A stretch of DNA of 64,000 nt from contig CP145410.1 of the NCBI GenBank assembly GCA_036867785.1, forward strand, positions 1,550,001-1,614,000. The letters run 5' to 3'. This document shows, piece after piece, positions 32,385 to 44,722 of this stretch. The notes beneath the pieces were generated by a model, which had not been told where the DNA came from, ran no database searches, and saw only the letters and a program-made list of their open reading frames with translations. Both the position numbers and the translations under genes were made by a program. The stretch's first letter is position 1; every line of letters starts with the position of its first letter. The DNA comes from Plasmodiophora brassicae. Taxonomy: Eukaryota; Endomyxa: Phytomyxea; Phytomyxea; Plasmodiophorida.

Positions 32385-33863
32385 ATGCCAGGAACGAGCA
32401 ACGTGGAGAGGCGCAGCGGGTTGGTCCGCGACCTGCCTGGATTCGGCGCGGTCGACGAGGTCCAGTACGCCGGGTTCATCGATGTCGACCAGGAGACGGA
32501 CGCCGCCCTGTTCTTCTGGATGTTCGAGTCGAGCGAATGCGCAAACGGTGTCCCGATTGGCGACCTGCCGCTGGTGATCTGGTTGCAGGGAGGCCCAGGG
32601 TCGTCGTCGTTGTACGGGTACGTCGTGCCGTTCTTATTTTAGGCCTGCGGGCGGACCTTTTTTGCCGCCCGCCCGCGATCCCTTTTTCGTCGACTTTGCC
32701 ATGCGCCATTTGTGATTCTTATACCGGGCCCTGCTGGCAGGTTGTTCGCCGAGATCGGTCCGTACTTTGTCGACGAAACCCTGCGACTGGAGCGGAACCC
32801 GTATTCCTGGCACAAGCACGCGCACCTCATGTTTGTGGATTACCCGGTCGGGACTGGGTTCTCCTATACGAGCGATCCGTCGCGATACGTACGCAACGAC
32901 ATGCAGGGCGCCGACGATTTCATGACGTTTCTGCGGGGGTTCTATGAGCAGCACCCTCGGTACAGGTCGTGCGATTTGTATCTGACTGGAGAGAGCTATG
33001 CTGGCAAATACATCCCGGCGATTGCCCACCGGGTTATCAATTCAACCTGTGGCACCGTGCCTCGACTGGGCGGCATCGCCATCTGTGGCGCATGGACGCA
33101 TCCAGAGGCACAGGTGCCACATTACTCGCCCGATGCTGCCCGACATGGACTCCTGTCTACCGAGCAACAGCGCACCGCGGACCGAATGATGCACGAGGTC
33201 ATGTGTTTGATGCAGAAGGGCGAGATGCTCAAGGCGACGCAGCTGTGGGACGAGGCCGCCGACTTCATCTATGGCAGCGGAGGCAACTTCTCACCGTACG
33301 ACGTTCGCGATTTCAGCGGCACGGCTGACGACCCGCAAGACTTTGACCGATGGCTGGCGCTTCCCGAGGTTCGCCAGGCTCTTCACGCTGGCGATCGAGT
33401 CTGGAACGAGGACGACGGCGTTGCCGTGTTCGAGGCGCTTCGCGAGGACGACATGGTATCTTCGCTGGAGTACCTGCAGGATGTGCTGATGAACAACACG
33501 CGTGTGCTCCTATTCAATGGTCAGTACGACTGGGTCACCAATTATTCCGGCGTGAAGGCGATGCTGGAGAAGCACCTGCAATGGGATGGACGCGAGGCCT
33601 ACCTGACTGCCGAACAATTGGTCTGGACCGTGGACGGCACTGTCGCTGGTTACGTTCGCAAAGCCGACCTGCTCACGCACGTGCTCGTTCTGGGAGCTGG
33701 CCACATGGTCCCAGCAGGTAACGCGCCGTTTGCTCCACTTGGCGATGTCGTCTGACAGCGCCGTTGCTGTACAGATCAGCCGGAGCACGCGTTCGACTTG
33801 ATCGCCCGCTTCGTCAACGACAAACCTGTCGTTGACGACGGGGCATCCGTTCTCGCCGCCTGA
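32385..33863 (+). CDS. Serine carboxypeptidase (S10), copy 2
   Basis: Exons 32385-32617, 32741-33717 and 33775-33863 encode 432 aa. The middle exon is 977 bases, exactly as in copy 1, and both introns sit at the same codons, so the pair arose by duplication of an intron-bearing gene. WLQGGPGSSSLYG, GESYAGKYIP, NGQYDWV, GAGHMVP and DQPEHAFDLIARF preserve the catalytic triad. Again no signal peptide: the protein starts MPGTSNVERRSGLVRDLPG only ~26 bases after a TATA-like element. The first intron (123 bases) is longer than usual here and T/C-rich. The two proteins differ enough to suggest an old duplication. Confidence 0.9.
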
Positions 33864-34141
33864 CGTCGCCGACCTGTCGACACCCGCCTGTAATAAACCG
33901 GGGGTTCACCACCACTAGCGACGCTTGCGCTGGGGGAATGGGCCCACGTGGTCTGCCAGAAAGCAACACCGGCGTTCGGCAATGACATGCAACGGCCAAT
34001 CGTGCAGCAGAACGCCGTCAGGGCCACGGACGGAATGATGCAGTGTCGGCGCGGCTGTGACAAAACGGGGCAGTGTGAGTGTCGGCGGACGGCGCGCGAC
34101 GTCGTCGACGTGTTACATTTTGGTCAGTGCTGCGCCCGTCG

Positions 34142-36322
34142 ATGCCGCTGTCCGGTTGCCGTGCGGCAGCGGCGCTGGCGCTGGCCGTCGTCGTCGTGGC
34201 AGGCGTCGCCGCCCGTCCAGATGATGACGGGGAGGAGTTCCACGAACGCCTCACCGTGCGTCCGTTGCCGGCCGGCCACGTCCTGTTGCATTTCGACTTC
34301 AACATGACGACCGAACGTCGTACGTCGCCGTGTGCCTCATCGCGCGGCCCTGATAGTGACGTGAATCGCGCGTCTAGCTCTGGACCCGAACGATGAACAC
34401 TATCGTCTGTTCCCGAAGTCGATTGGGCAAATCATCACCAAGTATCAGGTCAGGCGGGGGGTCCTCGGTCGGCGAGCGTCGTCGTGGCATAACGTGCGGC
34501 AGGTTGCCGAATTCGATATCCGCCTGACGCAGGGCAGATGGAGGTACTCGACCTGGGGGACACCGATTCTCGATGCGCCATCTGGGGCACAACTCCTAGC
34601 GTGGATCGAGGCGAACAGCTCTGTCGTGTTAGTTGCGTCCCGCCTCGAAGACGCGCCGTCGTGCGCTAACGCTGCCGATATCAGAGCCGATCATCGTTGG
34701 GCCGGTGTGCAACAGACACTGAGCGGTGTGCTCTGTGCCTCTTTGCAGCAAATCGGCACCGACATCCACACGTCGCACCCGCCTTCCACTGTGTTCCCGC
34801 CCCTGTCAGATGACATCGGTTCTGCCAGGCTCCATTACGGGGTCTTGCCCCGGGAGGTCGTTTGCACCGAGGTTACTCGTCGCGTCCCCCGTGGCGTACC
34901 CGCCTGGCGCTAACGGTTCCATGTTCAGAACACGACTCCCTGGGCAAAGTTGCTCCCGTGCCGGACGCGGGCCGGCTTGGGCAGCCTTATCAGCCCGCTG
35001 GACCTGCATGACAGCTCCTATCACTCCATGGGCATAACGGTATTCTCCGAGAGGGCCGGGACCGGGAGACGGCGCTGGGTATTTGGGATCGTATGCACGC
35101 GCGGCGCTCTCGCTGACAATGCTCGTGTCTGCAGGTGGCCCGGTTCACACTATCCGCTGTCCTGGACCCCGTCTACCGCAGCAATACCAAACGTGATCGC
35201 CTTGCTCGCTGCTGAATCACGCAACGAATGGCTGACCAGTGCACAGAATGGACGCTGAAGTCCCTGATCTCCCATGTGCCATCGGTCGCATCCTGCAGCC
35301 CAGTGAGCTCGTCCTGCACGTTGATTGCCGATTCATCTCTTGTCGGGCCCTACGGTGGGACGTTAACTCCCAGGCCAGACGCCGTCCCGTCTAGCAGCAT
35401 CGGGGGTGTTGCGACGTACTCTCTACAAGGATCCCAGGTCGACCTTGCGTTCTCGTCGCCGAACCGTGTGCCAGCTGCACCAGCACCGCCTGTCCTCGTC
35501 CAACGCCATGTCACCGGTCGTGGGCTTCAGTCCGGGGGCATCTGCGTCACGGTCGTCAACACCCGACCCGCTGCCCAGACCGTTGCAGTGTACGACACGT
35601 TGCCATGGTCGGTAGCACGTGCCCGCATCCGTCCTTATGGATAACAGTTGCCAGGTACTTCCGTGTCTACTACCATACCCTTGCCCTGACGATCAATGGG
35701 TCGTCTCTTGCACTGCCGGGGACGACCCGGTTCCGTCCAGCTAGGCATTCCGGGACGCCGAACACGATCGAAATGCAATTCGACCTTCCTGCGCATTCCA
35801 CTGCGCTCATTACGTTCCAGTTCGAGAAAGTCTTCCTGCCAATCAAGGACTTCCCGTATGCTGGTGTGAGACGGCCGGCGCTCTGCATCGCGTCGCTGAC
35901 GGTCAGACATGTCTAGGCCGGATGTATCGCGCGGGTTCGACCTCGGCCCAGCCGTCGTCAGGTGTCTCCCGAACGGGCCGCGTCTGTACACGGAGTCACT
36001 GGTCGTTCTGTTCCCCGGCCCCGACATGTCCATGCCGTTCAACGTCATTGCGTTCACCAGTACGTTCCTGGCGTTCTTCTTTGGGACGATGGTGCGCTTG
36101 CCTCTGTTACCTGACATTCCCGCCTTTGCTGACCCGCGTGATGGTGTGCGTGTTCAGTTCAACACCTTGTACCGGCACCCGACCGAACTAGCAAACAGGG
36201 TTCGAGGCGGAATCGTGATCAAGCTGATCCGCAGGGTCAGTGCCCGCCTCTCGGCAGGAGTTCGCCGCGTCCTGGGTCGTTCCGCGCCCACAGGCACCGG
36301 TGAAAAGGACAAAGACGCCTAA
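34142..36322 (+). CDS. PIGT: GPI transamidase subunit PIG-T/Gpi16
   Basis: About eight exons. A signal peptide (residues 1-24) is followed by LTVRPLPAGHVLLHFDF. After splicing come HYRLFPKSIGQI, DIRLTQGRWRYSTWGTP, TLSGVLCASL, LPREVVCTE joined to NTTPWAKLLPC, then QRHVTGRGLQSGG, FQFEK, and the last segment GPDMSMPFNVIAFT with the membrane helix. This is PIG-T order throughout. PIG-T is the luminal subunit that holds the transamidase attaching GPI anchors in the ER. Mapped introns are 34320-34377, 34449-34502 and 34872-34928. A 48-base intron at 34645-34692 keeps the frame whether or not it is spliced. Later splice sites were not all fixed. Confidence 0.85.
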
Positions 36323-36724
36323 CTGCCGGACACAACGCCATCCTCCGGCCGACGTGACCTGCTCTCCAGTAGTATCTACTTTCCGTATACCTATTTGTAT
36401 TGCCAGTCTGCGTATGTACAATGATACGTCCAGAGGGCAAGCGATCCGCAACGGAACATGCATCGGCGCTTTCCTGGAACGGTTGTGCCAAACCTTGAAA
36501 CGGACGACCGTGCCAATGATCAGTGCGAACAGCAGTGTGGCGCAGACACCACCAGCCATGGGATAAATGATAGACGTCCCGTCATCGGAAGTAGGGACAG
36601 CGTGGGCCTGGCGAGGGCTCGAGGACGGTGACCATTCGTCCTCAAGGACTTCGCGCACGCGACGACGTCGCGACCCTTCGTGGTGGGCGTTCGCGCGCGC
36701 CTGTCGCCCCAGCAACGACGACAT
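36188..36724 (-). CDS. Possible small membrane protein, unrecognised
   Basis: From the ATG at 36724 an open frame encodes ~178 aa. It has a basic/acidic N-terminus, one clear hydrophobic segment (IIYPMAGGVCATLLFALIIG, about residues 50-69) and a basic flank (RFKVWHNRSRK). A TATA-like CTATATACAC at about 36794-36803 on this strand is well placed ~75 bases upstream. Against it, the 3' end runs into the last PIG-T exon on the opposite strand, and no family resemblance is seen. The tail may be spliced differently. Either a real single-pass protein or a chance frame. Confidence 0.4.
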   Translation of the reverse strand: MSSLLGRQARANAHHEGSRRRRVREVLEDEWSPSSSPRQAHAVPTSDDGTSIIYPMAGGVCATLLFALIIGTVVRFKVWHNRSRKAPMHVPLRIACPLDVSLYIRRLAIQIGIRKVDTTGEQVTSAGGWRCVRQLGVFVLFTGACGRGTTQDAANSCREAGTDPADQLDHDSASNPVC

Positions 36725-36832
36725 GGACAAGGCATTCACGGCTGCGTGTCTTGTGGGTCCCTCAGCGGCAGTACGCCCGTCTGATGGCGTTGGTCGTGTA
36801 TATAGAGGACGAACGAGAGCGTTCAGGTGACG

Positions 36833-38031
36833 TCACGGCAGCGGCGCATCGTGGACGGCATCGATGAAGGCGCGTACCGAGTCCGGCTGGAAATCGGGGT
36901 AGCACCCATGGCCCAGGTTGGCAATGTACCCTTTGGCACCCGCGAACGATTGCACCATCTCCGTCGCCCGGCGCCGGATCGCGCCGTCGTCGCCGTACAG
37001 AACGCACGGGTCCAGGTTGCCCTGGAGCGCGACGCGCCCGCCCACCGCCCTGACGGCCGCAGCGCCATCGGCGGTCCAGTCCAGGCTGATCACGTCGAAC
37101 CCGCTCATGGACAGATCCTCCAGTGCATAGTGCGCGTCCTTGGCGAACACGGTCATCGGGACGACGCCCAGCGCGCCTTCCTCGAGCTGGCGCTTGACGC
37201 CCTCGGCGATCTGCTTCAGGTACGGCAGGGCGAATTCGGCGAACTCACGAGGCGCCAGCTGGCCCGCCCAGGTGTCGAACACCTCGAGCATCTGCGCGCC
37301 CGCCCGCACCTGACCCACCAGGAACGTGACGCAGGCTGGGCCACACACCGGCGTGCCACGTTCAGCGAACGATGCCTGGAACAACGGGATCGCAGGCGAA
37401 CCCTACCGTCCGTGATCCGCTGCAGGAAGCGTCGCGAAGCATCCGGGTACCGGAACAACCAACGTTTCGCCTTGCTGAGCGTCTTGCTGCCACGACCTTC
37501 GATGCAGTACGCCATCAGGGTCCATGGCGCGCCGCAGAACCCAAACAACGGCACGCGGCCGTCCAGCTTGGTCCTGGTCAGCGTGATCGCCTCGTAGACG
37601 TACGCCAGCTCAGCGTCAATGTCGACGTCGCGCGGCAGACGATCGAGGTCGTCCGGGGCGACGATCGGGTCCGGGAACACGGGGCCGACGTCCGGGCGCA
37701 TGTCGACCTGCAGGCCCAGGGCCTGCGGGATCACGAGGATGTCGCTGAATATGATGGCGGCATCGAACGCGATCCGTCGGAGCGGTTGCAGGGTCGCCTC
37801 GCAGGCCAGCGATGGCGTGCGACAGATTTCTGCACGGGCAACGACGTCAGCCCAACGTTTCGGCACCAGGCGGCGGCACGCACCGAAGAACGCGTGTTTG
37901 GCGCGCAGGTCCCGGAACTCGGGCAGGTACCTGCCCGCCTGCCGATGGCACCAGACGGGCGTCCGCTCCACCGGCTCGCCGCGCGCCGCCCGAACGACCA
38001 GGTCGTTGCGGAGCGCCGCGAACGATGCCAT
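36833..38031 (-). CDS. UROD: Uroporphyrinogen decarboxylase
   Basis: Exons 38031-37407 and 37335-36833 (71-base intron) encode 375 aa. Family motifs: [14 protein letters not shown] with the substrate-binding arginines, [14 protein letters not shown] with the catalytic aspartate, [16 protein letters not shown], and in the second exon [27 protein letters not shown] and [11 protein letters not shown]. The enzyme converts uroporphyrinogen III to coproporphyrinogen III in heme synthesis. No targeting peptide is visible, so the product is likely cytosolic. Presence argues the organism makes its own heme or at least keeps this step. Confidence 0.95.
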
Positions 38032-38279
38032 TTATGGACGGCCGTCGTCGCACCATCACAGAGCACGGCGTGCTGCGTCGCGGGCGACAAAATTACGACA
38101 GCAACAACAACACGTCGTGACCGGGCGGCGTCATGGCCATTGCGTCTCATGGCAGGGACGGGAGCGCGCGACCCCGGCTCGCGAGAAGGTTCCCTCCGTG
38201 TTGGTGGGCGCTATTGATAGCTGCTGCGTGACCTGTAGCTATCCACGGACTGCGCGAGGTGTCGCGCAGCAGCACCCTG

Positions 38280-39506
38280 ATGTGGCCGCCCGTCTTTGTG
38301 ATTGGCCTGGTGGTGGCCGTCGTCGCTCATGGCGACGACCCGCGTCGCGATCGTGTCGTGTCGGCGTTCACGAGGCGCCTAGTGCAGCGTATCGACGCCG
38401 ACGACGTCAACGGCGTCTGGATGATGCTGGTGGAGTCGATGCCGCTGGGCAACTTCGGCGTCGAGGACCGGCTGCATCTGGAAGTGGGTGCGGGTCCAGG
38501 GCGGCCGCTGATGTCCATTCTGGAATACGCCATCGGGCATGCGTCGCCTGCCATGATCCGGGCCCTCGTTCATGTCGGCGTCCCGATTCGGGTGCGGACG
38601 GCCGTCCTGCTCGCTGCCAGGCAGGCCGGCCGCGACTTTGTGTTCGACATTGTCGGGCCGTATATCCAGCCTGCAGGCGGTGCCGACGTCGATGTGCCCG
38701 GCCAGGAGCGGTCTATGGCACTGCCGGCCCCTGACACCGATTCCGCCGTCCGCTGGCCTACCACTTCGCAGACAGTGTTTGCTGTTGTGGCCTTTGTCGT
38801 ACTCGCCTACCAGCTGTTCAGTCGACGAGTACGGATGCGCTTCCGGGCAATACGACGCAATGAAGCCCCGTTCCCTGATCCGGTTCCGGCTGCAGTACTG
38901 CCTCCGGCGACCCCGTCCGTCAGCAAACGTCGTAAACGGCGCAAGAAAGGGAAAGCGCCTGGCTCCCGAACAGCATCGTCAGTACTTGAAGTTTGTGCCG
39001 AACAACCTCGTGTCCCTGCGTTGACAAGGGTACCCTCCCAGGCGCTGGAACAGTCACCGATCGAGACAGCCAACGTAGCGCAGGACGCTCCCGAAGAAGT
39101 CCCTGCCGTACCGGAACATAACGTTACCTGTGCACCCGTTCCCTCTCCTGAAACGTCCAAGGACGCCTCCGCGGACGAACGCTCGGTGACGGCAATGCCA
39201 ATGGCGCCGACGAGCTCCAACTATACGATCGCGCCGACCCAATCGTCCCCAGTGGAAGCGGATTCGAGGGCGCCGAATACGACGGCCGAGGCACAACCCG
39301 ATACCAGTTCGCTGGATGTCGACACTGTTCTCAATGCGCTGGAGTTCACCCTGTACCACGAGACGGACCCGCACGTCCTGCGGCGCGCTCAGCAACGTCT
39401 TCGTCGCATCTACGACCTGTACTTCATTCCTGACGACTTTTATAGCGATACGCGACGTGCCCTGGCGCATCGCGCTCTTGACCTCGCGGGCGAAGGCATG
39501 TATTAA
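38280..39506 (+). CDS. Type I membrane protein, unrecognised; weakly ankyrin-like luminal part
   Basis: One exon of 408 aa from the ATG at 38280. Residues 1-18 form a signal peptide (MWPPVFVIGLVVAVVAHG). A ~120-residue luminal part has repeats of the type MSILEYAIGHASPAMIRALV followed by VLLAARQAGRDFVFDIV, faintly like degenerate ankyrin repeats. One membrane helix (about 164-181) is followed by basic residues (RRKRRKKGK near 215-225) and a Pro/Ser/Thr-rich cytoplasmic region. The last ~70 residues return to an ordered helical look. I do not recognise the family; the ankyrin suggestion rests only on pattern. Confidence 0.6.
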   Translation: MWPPVFVIGLVVAVVAHGDDPRRDRVVSAFTRRLVQRIDADDVNGVWMMLVESMPLGNFGVEDRLHLEVGAGPGRPLMSILEYAIGHASPAMIRALVHVGVPIRVRTAVLLAARQAGRDFVFDIVGPYIQPAGGADVDVPGQERSMALPAPDTDSAVRWPTTSQTVFAVVAFVVLAYQLFSRRVRMRFRAIRRNEAPFPDPVPAAVLPPATPSVSKRRKRRKKGKAPGSRTASSVLEVCAEQPRVPALTRVPSQALEQSPIETANVAQDAPEEVPAVPEHNVTCAPVPSPETSKDASADERSVTAMPMAPTSSNYTIAPTQSSPVEADSRAPNTTAEAQPDTSSLDVDTVLNALEFTLYHETDPHVLRRAQQRLRRIYDLYFIPDDFYSDTRRALAHRALDLAGEGMY

Positions 39507-39626
39507 TATATGTAATTCGTCAATGTACAGAGCAGATTGATAAGTGATGTGTTGGGACAGTGCGTGGGGTCAGTGTCTGTGTCGCGGAGTCCGTCGCGGA
39601 GTCCGCGGAGTCGCGAACGGCACACC

Positions 39627-40865
<1,239 letters not shown>

Positions 40866-40904
40866 GTTAAATTGCACCATTCTATATGTATGGCTTGCTA
40901 AGGG

Positions 40905-43122
40905 TTAGTTGTCCGGTGTCCCAGGCAGTAGGACATCGTTGTCGACGTCGTCGTCGTCGCCGTCGTCAACGTCCGCTGTGGACGGCCGATCGGCGAGGTC
41001 GGGCACGGCGAGCCCGCTCATCATCTTGCGCCTCTGCATCGGTTGCACGTTCTTCTTCTTCATGAAGCTGAGCACCTGCGCCGGGATCTCGCTGAGCACC
41101 TCGGCCGACAACCGGCCCGTGTCCTGCACAGGCATCGCGTCTGAGCCGGCTGCTGGATCGGCGTTGCCCCTCCCTACCGAATCGCGGAACATCTTCATCG
41201 GCACGAACTGGACAATGTCCCGCTCGACGTCCAGCTTGCCGTTGTCGTCGTCGAGGATCTTCATGTCCGAGAAGTCGGCATCGCCGATCCCGATGATGAT
41301 GATCGACAGCGGCTTCGACGACGCCTTCTCGATCTGCCTCACCGTGGCCTGCACCAACCAGGTCATCGTCGTGTGCGGGCGGGGCGACACTGCCCCCGCT
41401 GCACCTTCATGTCGTTGACGACGCCGTCGGTGAGGACCAGCAGCACCGAATAGTGCTGCGTCGACTGTGTGAACGGCAACGACGCCACGCGACTGGCCGC
41501 CTGGATCACCTCGTGCAGCATCGTCGGGCCGCTCAGGTCGACGCGCGTGAAACACTTGCGGTACACGTCGATGATCCCGGGCACGCCTGGCGACACACAC
41601 ACACGCACACTCGTTGGTCACCACCGGGGCACAGCGGGCACGGGACGAGCCCCCGTGTCACCTTTGACCTCGTCGGCGTCGCTGTTGAAGGTCAGCGGGA
41701 AGTAGTGGGACACCCTGTTCGTGTCGAGGAGTTTGGCGCCGAACCCCCAGACCGAGATCATCTGGTCCGAGTCGTACGGGACGACGATGGGCGCGATCGC
41801 CTCGATCGCCTTCTCGTACTTGTTCAGCGTGCGCCGCGTCGGGTCGATGTAGTGGTTCGACGCCGGATCGTTCGGCTCCCTGCGCGGGCGCGTACGTTGT
41901 CGTTACGATCCCCTCGCCGACGACGGGTGCAAACGCTCCTCACCCGTTGGACGCGGTGAAGTCGATGGCGACCATGAGCTTCAGGTTGAGGCCGCCCTGG
42001 ATGTAGTCGAGGAACGACGCCTCCTTGTAGACCTCGACGCGGTTGAACAGGAGGACGCCCGAGTTCTTGTACCGGCGGCCATGGGCGGTGACCAGGTCCG
42101 GGTGGATCAGCGGCAGCAGCATGCCGCGCAGGTTCAGCTTCGTCGCGCTCTTCTGGAGCGCCCGCCGCGCCTGGTCGTGCTGGTCGACCATCTTCAGGAT
42201 CTGCTTGAAGTTCGTCCTGCCCTGGCCGATCAGCTGCGGGTCTTTGACGGCCCCCTGGTGGAACACCTTGAACATGATCTCCGCCCTGTCGTCGCTGTTG
42301 CACAGCGTCTGCTTCCGGATCGAGAACGTGTTGAAACGCGGGTTCAGTGTCCTCCGGTACACGGGCGTGGAGAACACCTTCTGCCACGACACGTACTCGT
42401 CGCCATCACCGCCGCCGCCGCCCCTGCGCTTCTTGTGGATCTCCAGGAACGGGTTGCTGGTCCGCCCGAAGCAGCACGACGTCGACTTGGGATCGAGGTC
42501 GAACCCGGTGATCGTGAACCGGGCGCACTCGTTGACGCCCGGGACCTCATCGACGCGCGCCAGCACCTGCGAGTTCTGCACGCCGTTGTACCCCTTCAGC
42601 GGCTGGTCCTGCGCGTTCAGCAACGGGATCAGCTTCTCCTGGCCCTTCGTGCCGACCACATCGCCCAGCGTGAACGTTGCTGCCGCCCCAGATGACGATC
42701 CGGTGCCAGAGAATCATAACCCGCAGAGCGTACCTTGGCCGATGAACGCCCGCGAGTTGACGTCGTACTCGCCGGCCTCGTCGTCGGCGTTGAAGACGCG
42801 CGTGATCACCTTCTGGTTCTCCTCGAAGAAGTACTCGAGGACGAACGCTGCATGCGCGTGTGGGCGTTAGTCCCAAGGGCGCTGCCGTGTCGATCGTACG
42901 CGCGCGACGCCTACTGCTCTGGTAGTCTGGGTTCAGCGAGTTGCGCACCGACTCGGTGCTGCCGATGCAGATCTCGGTGGCGTTGCGGAAGTCCTTGACG
43001 TAGACGCAGACCTTGGCCTCGGTCTTGCCGAAGTAGTCCATCTTGGGCAGGTTGCGCAGCCCCAGGAACAGCTCGACCTTCGACGATAGGTTCTCGTCGA
43101 CCATCCCCGACGACATCGCCAT
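40905..43122 (-). CDS. Copine
   Basis: Several exons encode two C2 domains and a von Willebrand A domain. The first C2 starts SSKVELFLGLRNLPKMDYFG (exon 43122-42904). The second includes NPFLEIHKKRR and FKVFHQGAVKDPQLIGQ. The A domain begins LKLMVAIDFTASNG (metal-site DxTxSxG-like), then NHYIDPTRRTLNKYEKAI and ISVWGFGAKL, and ends IIIIGIGDADFSDMKILDDD. Copines bind membranes in a calcium-dependent way and are found in animals, plants and many protists but few fungi. The C-terminal ~80 residues include KKKNVQPMQRRKM and an acidic tail. Not all intron borders were fixed. Confidence 0.9.
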
Positions 43123-43187
43123 CCGCCCTGTGCGCGCGCGCACACAGTATAGGCAGAGCGATCGTCGTAATGGTACGTCGGCGCCGT

Positions 43188-43856
43188 TTATGTATTGAAG
43201 GGTCGGTGCACGACCGACGGTGGCACGCCGTCGGGCACCTGCAGGAGCAGGTGATCGCGGGCCTGCTGGACGAGGCGGCTGGCTCGCGTGACCTTCGCCA
43301 TCCGGTCCCTGGCAATCTCGTCGAAGTCCAGGCACGCGTCCATGACGAGGACGACCTCGGGCAGGTCGTCTGGGGTGGCCGACGACGTCAGCATTCGGAG
43401 CCAGAAGTCACGACACAGGCAGGGTCGTGCGCTCGCGACGATGCCATCCTGGGGCACCTCGTCGAGGGCTTCCAGCAGCAACGAAACTTCGTCCAGGAAC
43501 GCCTGGTGAGTCTCGTCCTGCGACGAGGTGTCCACTGGCTCAGCCTGCTTGAGGGCGTCCTCCAGGTAGAAGATCGGGTCGATGGCCATGTCGACCAGGA
43601 GCGCTGACGTCTCCAATCTCTTGTACAGCGGGCGCAGCGTCGCCATTGCCGACACGGTCTCCTGGTACCTGCCGCGTAGCGAATCGATCAGGTCGCCGTA
43701 CGTCTCGCGAACGGCGCGCTCCAGGGCAGACTCCTGCACCTGCCGCAGCAGCGACGTCGATCGTCGCAGCGACGACGCTGGTCCACCATGTGCGACGACG
43801 ACGCAGCACGTAGCGACAAGGACGATGGCAAGGACGTCGGCAGGCGCGTTGCCCAT
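43188..43856 (-). CDS. Secreted helical cluster protein, paralog A
   Basis: Intronless, 222 aa from the ATG at 43856. Signal peptide about residues 1-23, then TSLLRQVQESALERAV, which carries the family's LLRxxQE motif. Helical heptad-like stretches follow, with LLVDMAI and YLEDAL. The central motif is ARPCLCRDFWLRML, followed by DDLPEVV; the C-terminus reads VPDGVPPSVVHRPFNT. The whole chain is polar and low in cysteine apart from the CLC pair, so a helical bundle is likely. Function unknown. First of six related genes in 7 kb. Its end, 65 bases from the copine start, marks the cluster edge. Confidence 0.85.
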   Translation of the reverse strand: MGNAPADVLAIVLVATCCVVVAHGGPASSLRRSTSLLRQVQESALERAVRETYGDLIDSLRGRYQETVSAMATLRPLYKRLETSALLVDMAIDPIFYLEDALKQAEPVDTSSQDETHQAFLDEVSLLLEALDEVPQDGIVASARPCLCRDFWLRMLTSSATPDDLPEVVLVMDACLDFDEIARDRMAKVTRASRLVQQARDHLLLQVPDGVPPSVVHRPFNT

Positions 43857-43925
43857 TGCCTGTCTGCCTCTGGTCGACGTCGTCGACTGCGGCAGGCGAC
43901 GACGGTTCAGCTCTGCACCCTGAGC

Positions 43926-43938
43926 TCCGCTATTTGTG
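43926..43938 (-). promoter_or_regulatory. AT-box/GCG core promoter of paralog A
   Basis: CACAAATAGCGGA reads toward the gene about 75 bases before its ATG. The same AT-rich core followed by a GCG-like end recurs before all six paralogs. Confidence 0.5.
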
Positions 43939-44065
43939 GCCGTGGGCTTGCGCATTTTCCTCCCGACCAGCTCATGGGGAATGGATCCTTTCACGTCGGC
44001 GGGCCGTCGACGTGCCACGAACAGCCGCTCCCGTACTGCCGCGAACAGGTTTGCACGGTGACGTG

Positions 44066-44722
44066 TTATTGTGTATTGTAGCCGCGTCCGAATACGACCG
44101 TGGGCGGGAGGCCATCGGGCACCATGCCGATGATCTCGCGGCGGTACTTGTGCATGCGGTCGATGCCGAGCGCGATCTTCGGCATCCAGGCGTCGACGAA
44201 CGCTTTGAACGTCCTCGCCTGGTCCCTGACGTCCATGATGGCAGGCACGTCGCATGGCTGGGCGGATAACATTCGAAGCCAGAATTCGCGGCGCAGACTG
44301 GCGCGGGCACCATCACAGATCCGTTCCGGCGGCGTGGTGTCGATCATACGCAGTAGGCTCGAGACGCGGTCGAGCGAGACCTGAAGCGCGTTGCCATCCG
44401 ACGCGTTTCCACGGAGGGCATCCTCCAGGGAGACTGTCGCCTCAATGGCGATGTCGACCAGCCACGCCGACAGCGCCAACTTGGTCTGTGACTCCTTGAG
44501 GCTGGCCAAGGTCGCCTCGCAGTGTTCGTGGGTGCTCCGCAGGAGGCCAATTAGTTCCCCATGTTCCGCATTGCAGGCACGCTCCACCCGTGCCTCCAGG
44601 ACCTGGCGTCGCAGCGGCGTAGGTTTGGGAACGCGACCACGCGGAGGCCAGTCAGCTGGCAGGCCTTGCGCAACAAATACAACGACAGCGAACAGCACGG
44701 CCAGCATGGTCTTGCCCAGCAT
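44066..44722 (-). CDS. Secreted helical cluster protein, paralog B
   Basis: Intronless, 218 aa. Signal peptide about 1-20 (MLGKTMLAVLFAVVVFVAQG). The first motif is slightly changed (PLRRQVLEARVERAC). WLVDIAIEATVSLEDAL matches paralogs A and C. The central motif reads ARASLRREFWLRMLSAQ, so the usual cysteine is serine here, and CDVPAIMDVRDQA follows. C-terminus VPDGLPPTVVFGRGYNTQ is nearly that of D. No recognised domain. Confidence 0.85.
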   Translation of the reverse strand: MLGKTMLAVLFAVVVFVAQGLPADWPPRGRVPKPTPLRRQVLEARVERACNAEHGELIGLLRSTHEHCEATLASLKESQTKLALSAWLVDIAIEATVSLEDALRGNASDGNALQVSLDRVSSLLRMIDTTPPERICDGARASLRREFWLRMLSAQPCDVPAIMDVRDQARTFKAFVDAWMPKIALGIDRMHKYRREIIGMVPDGLPPTVVFGRGYNTQ

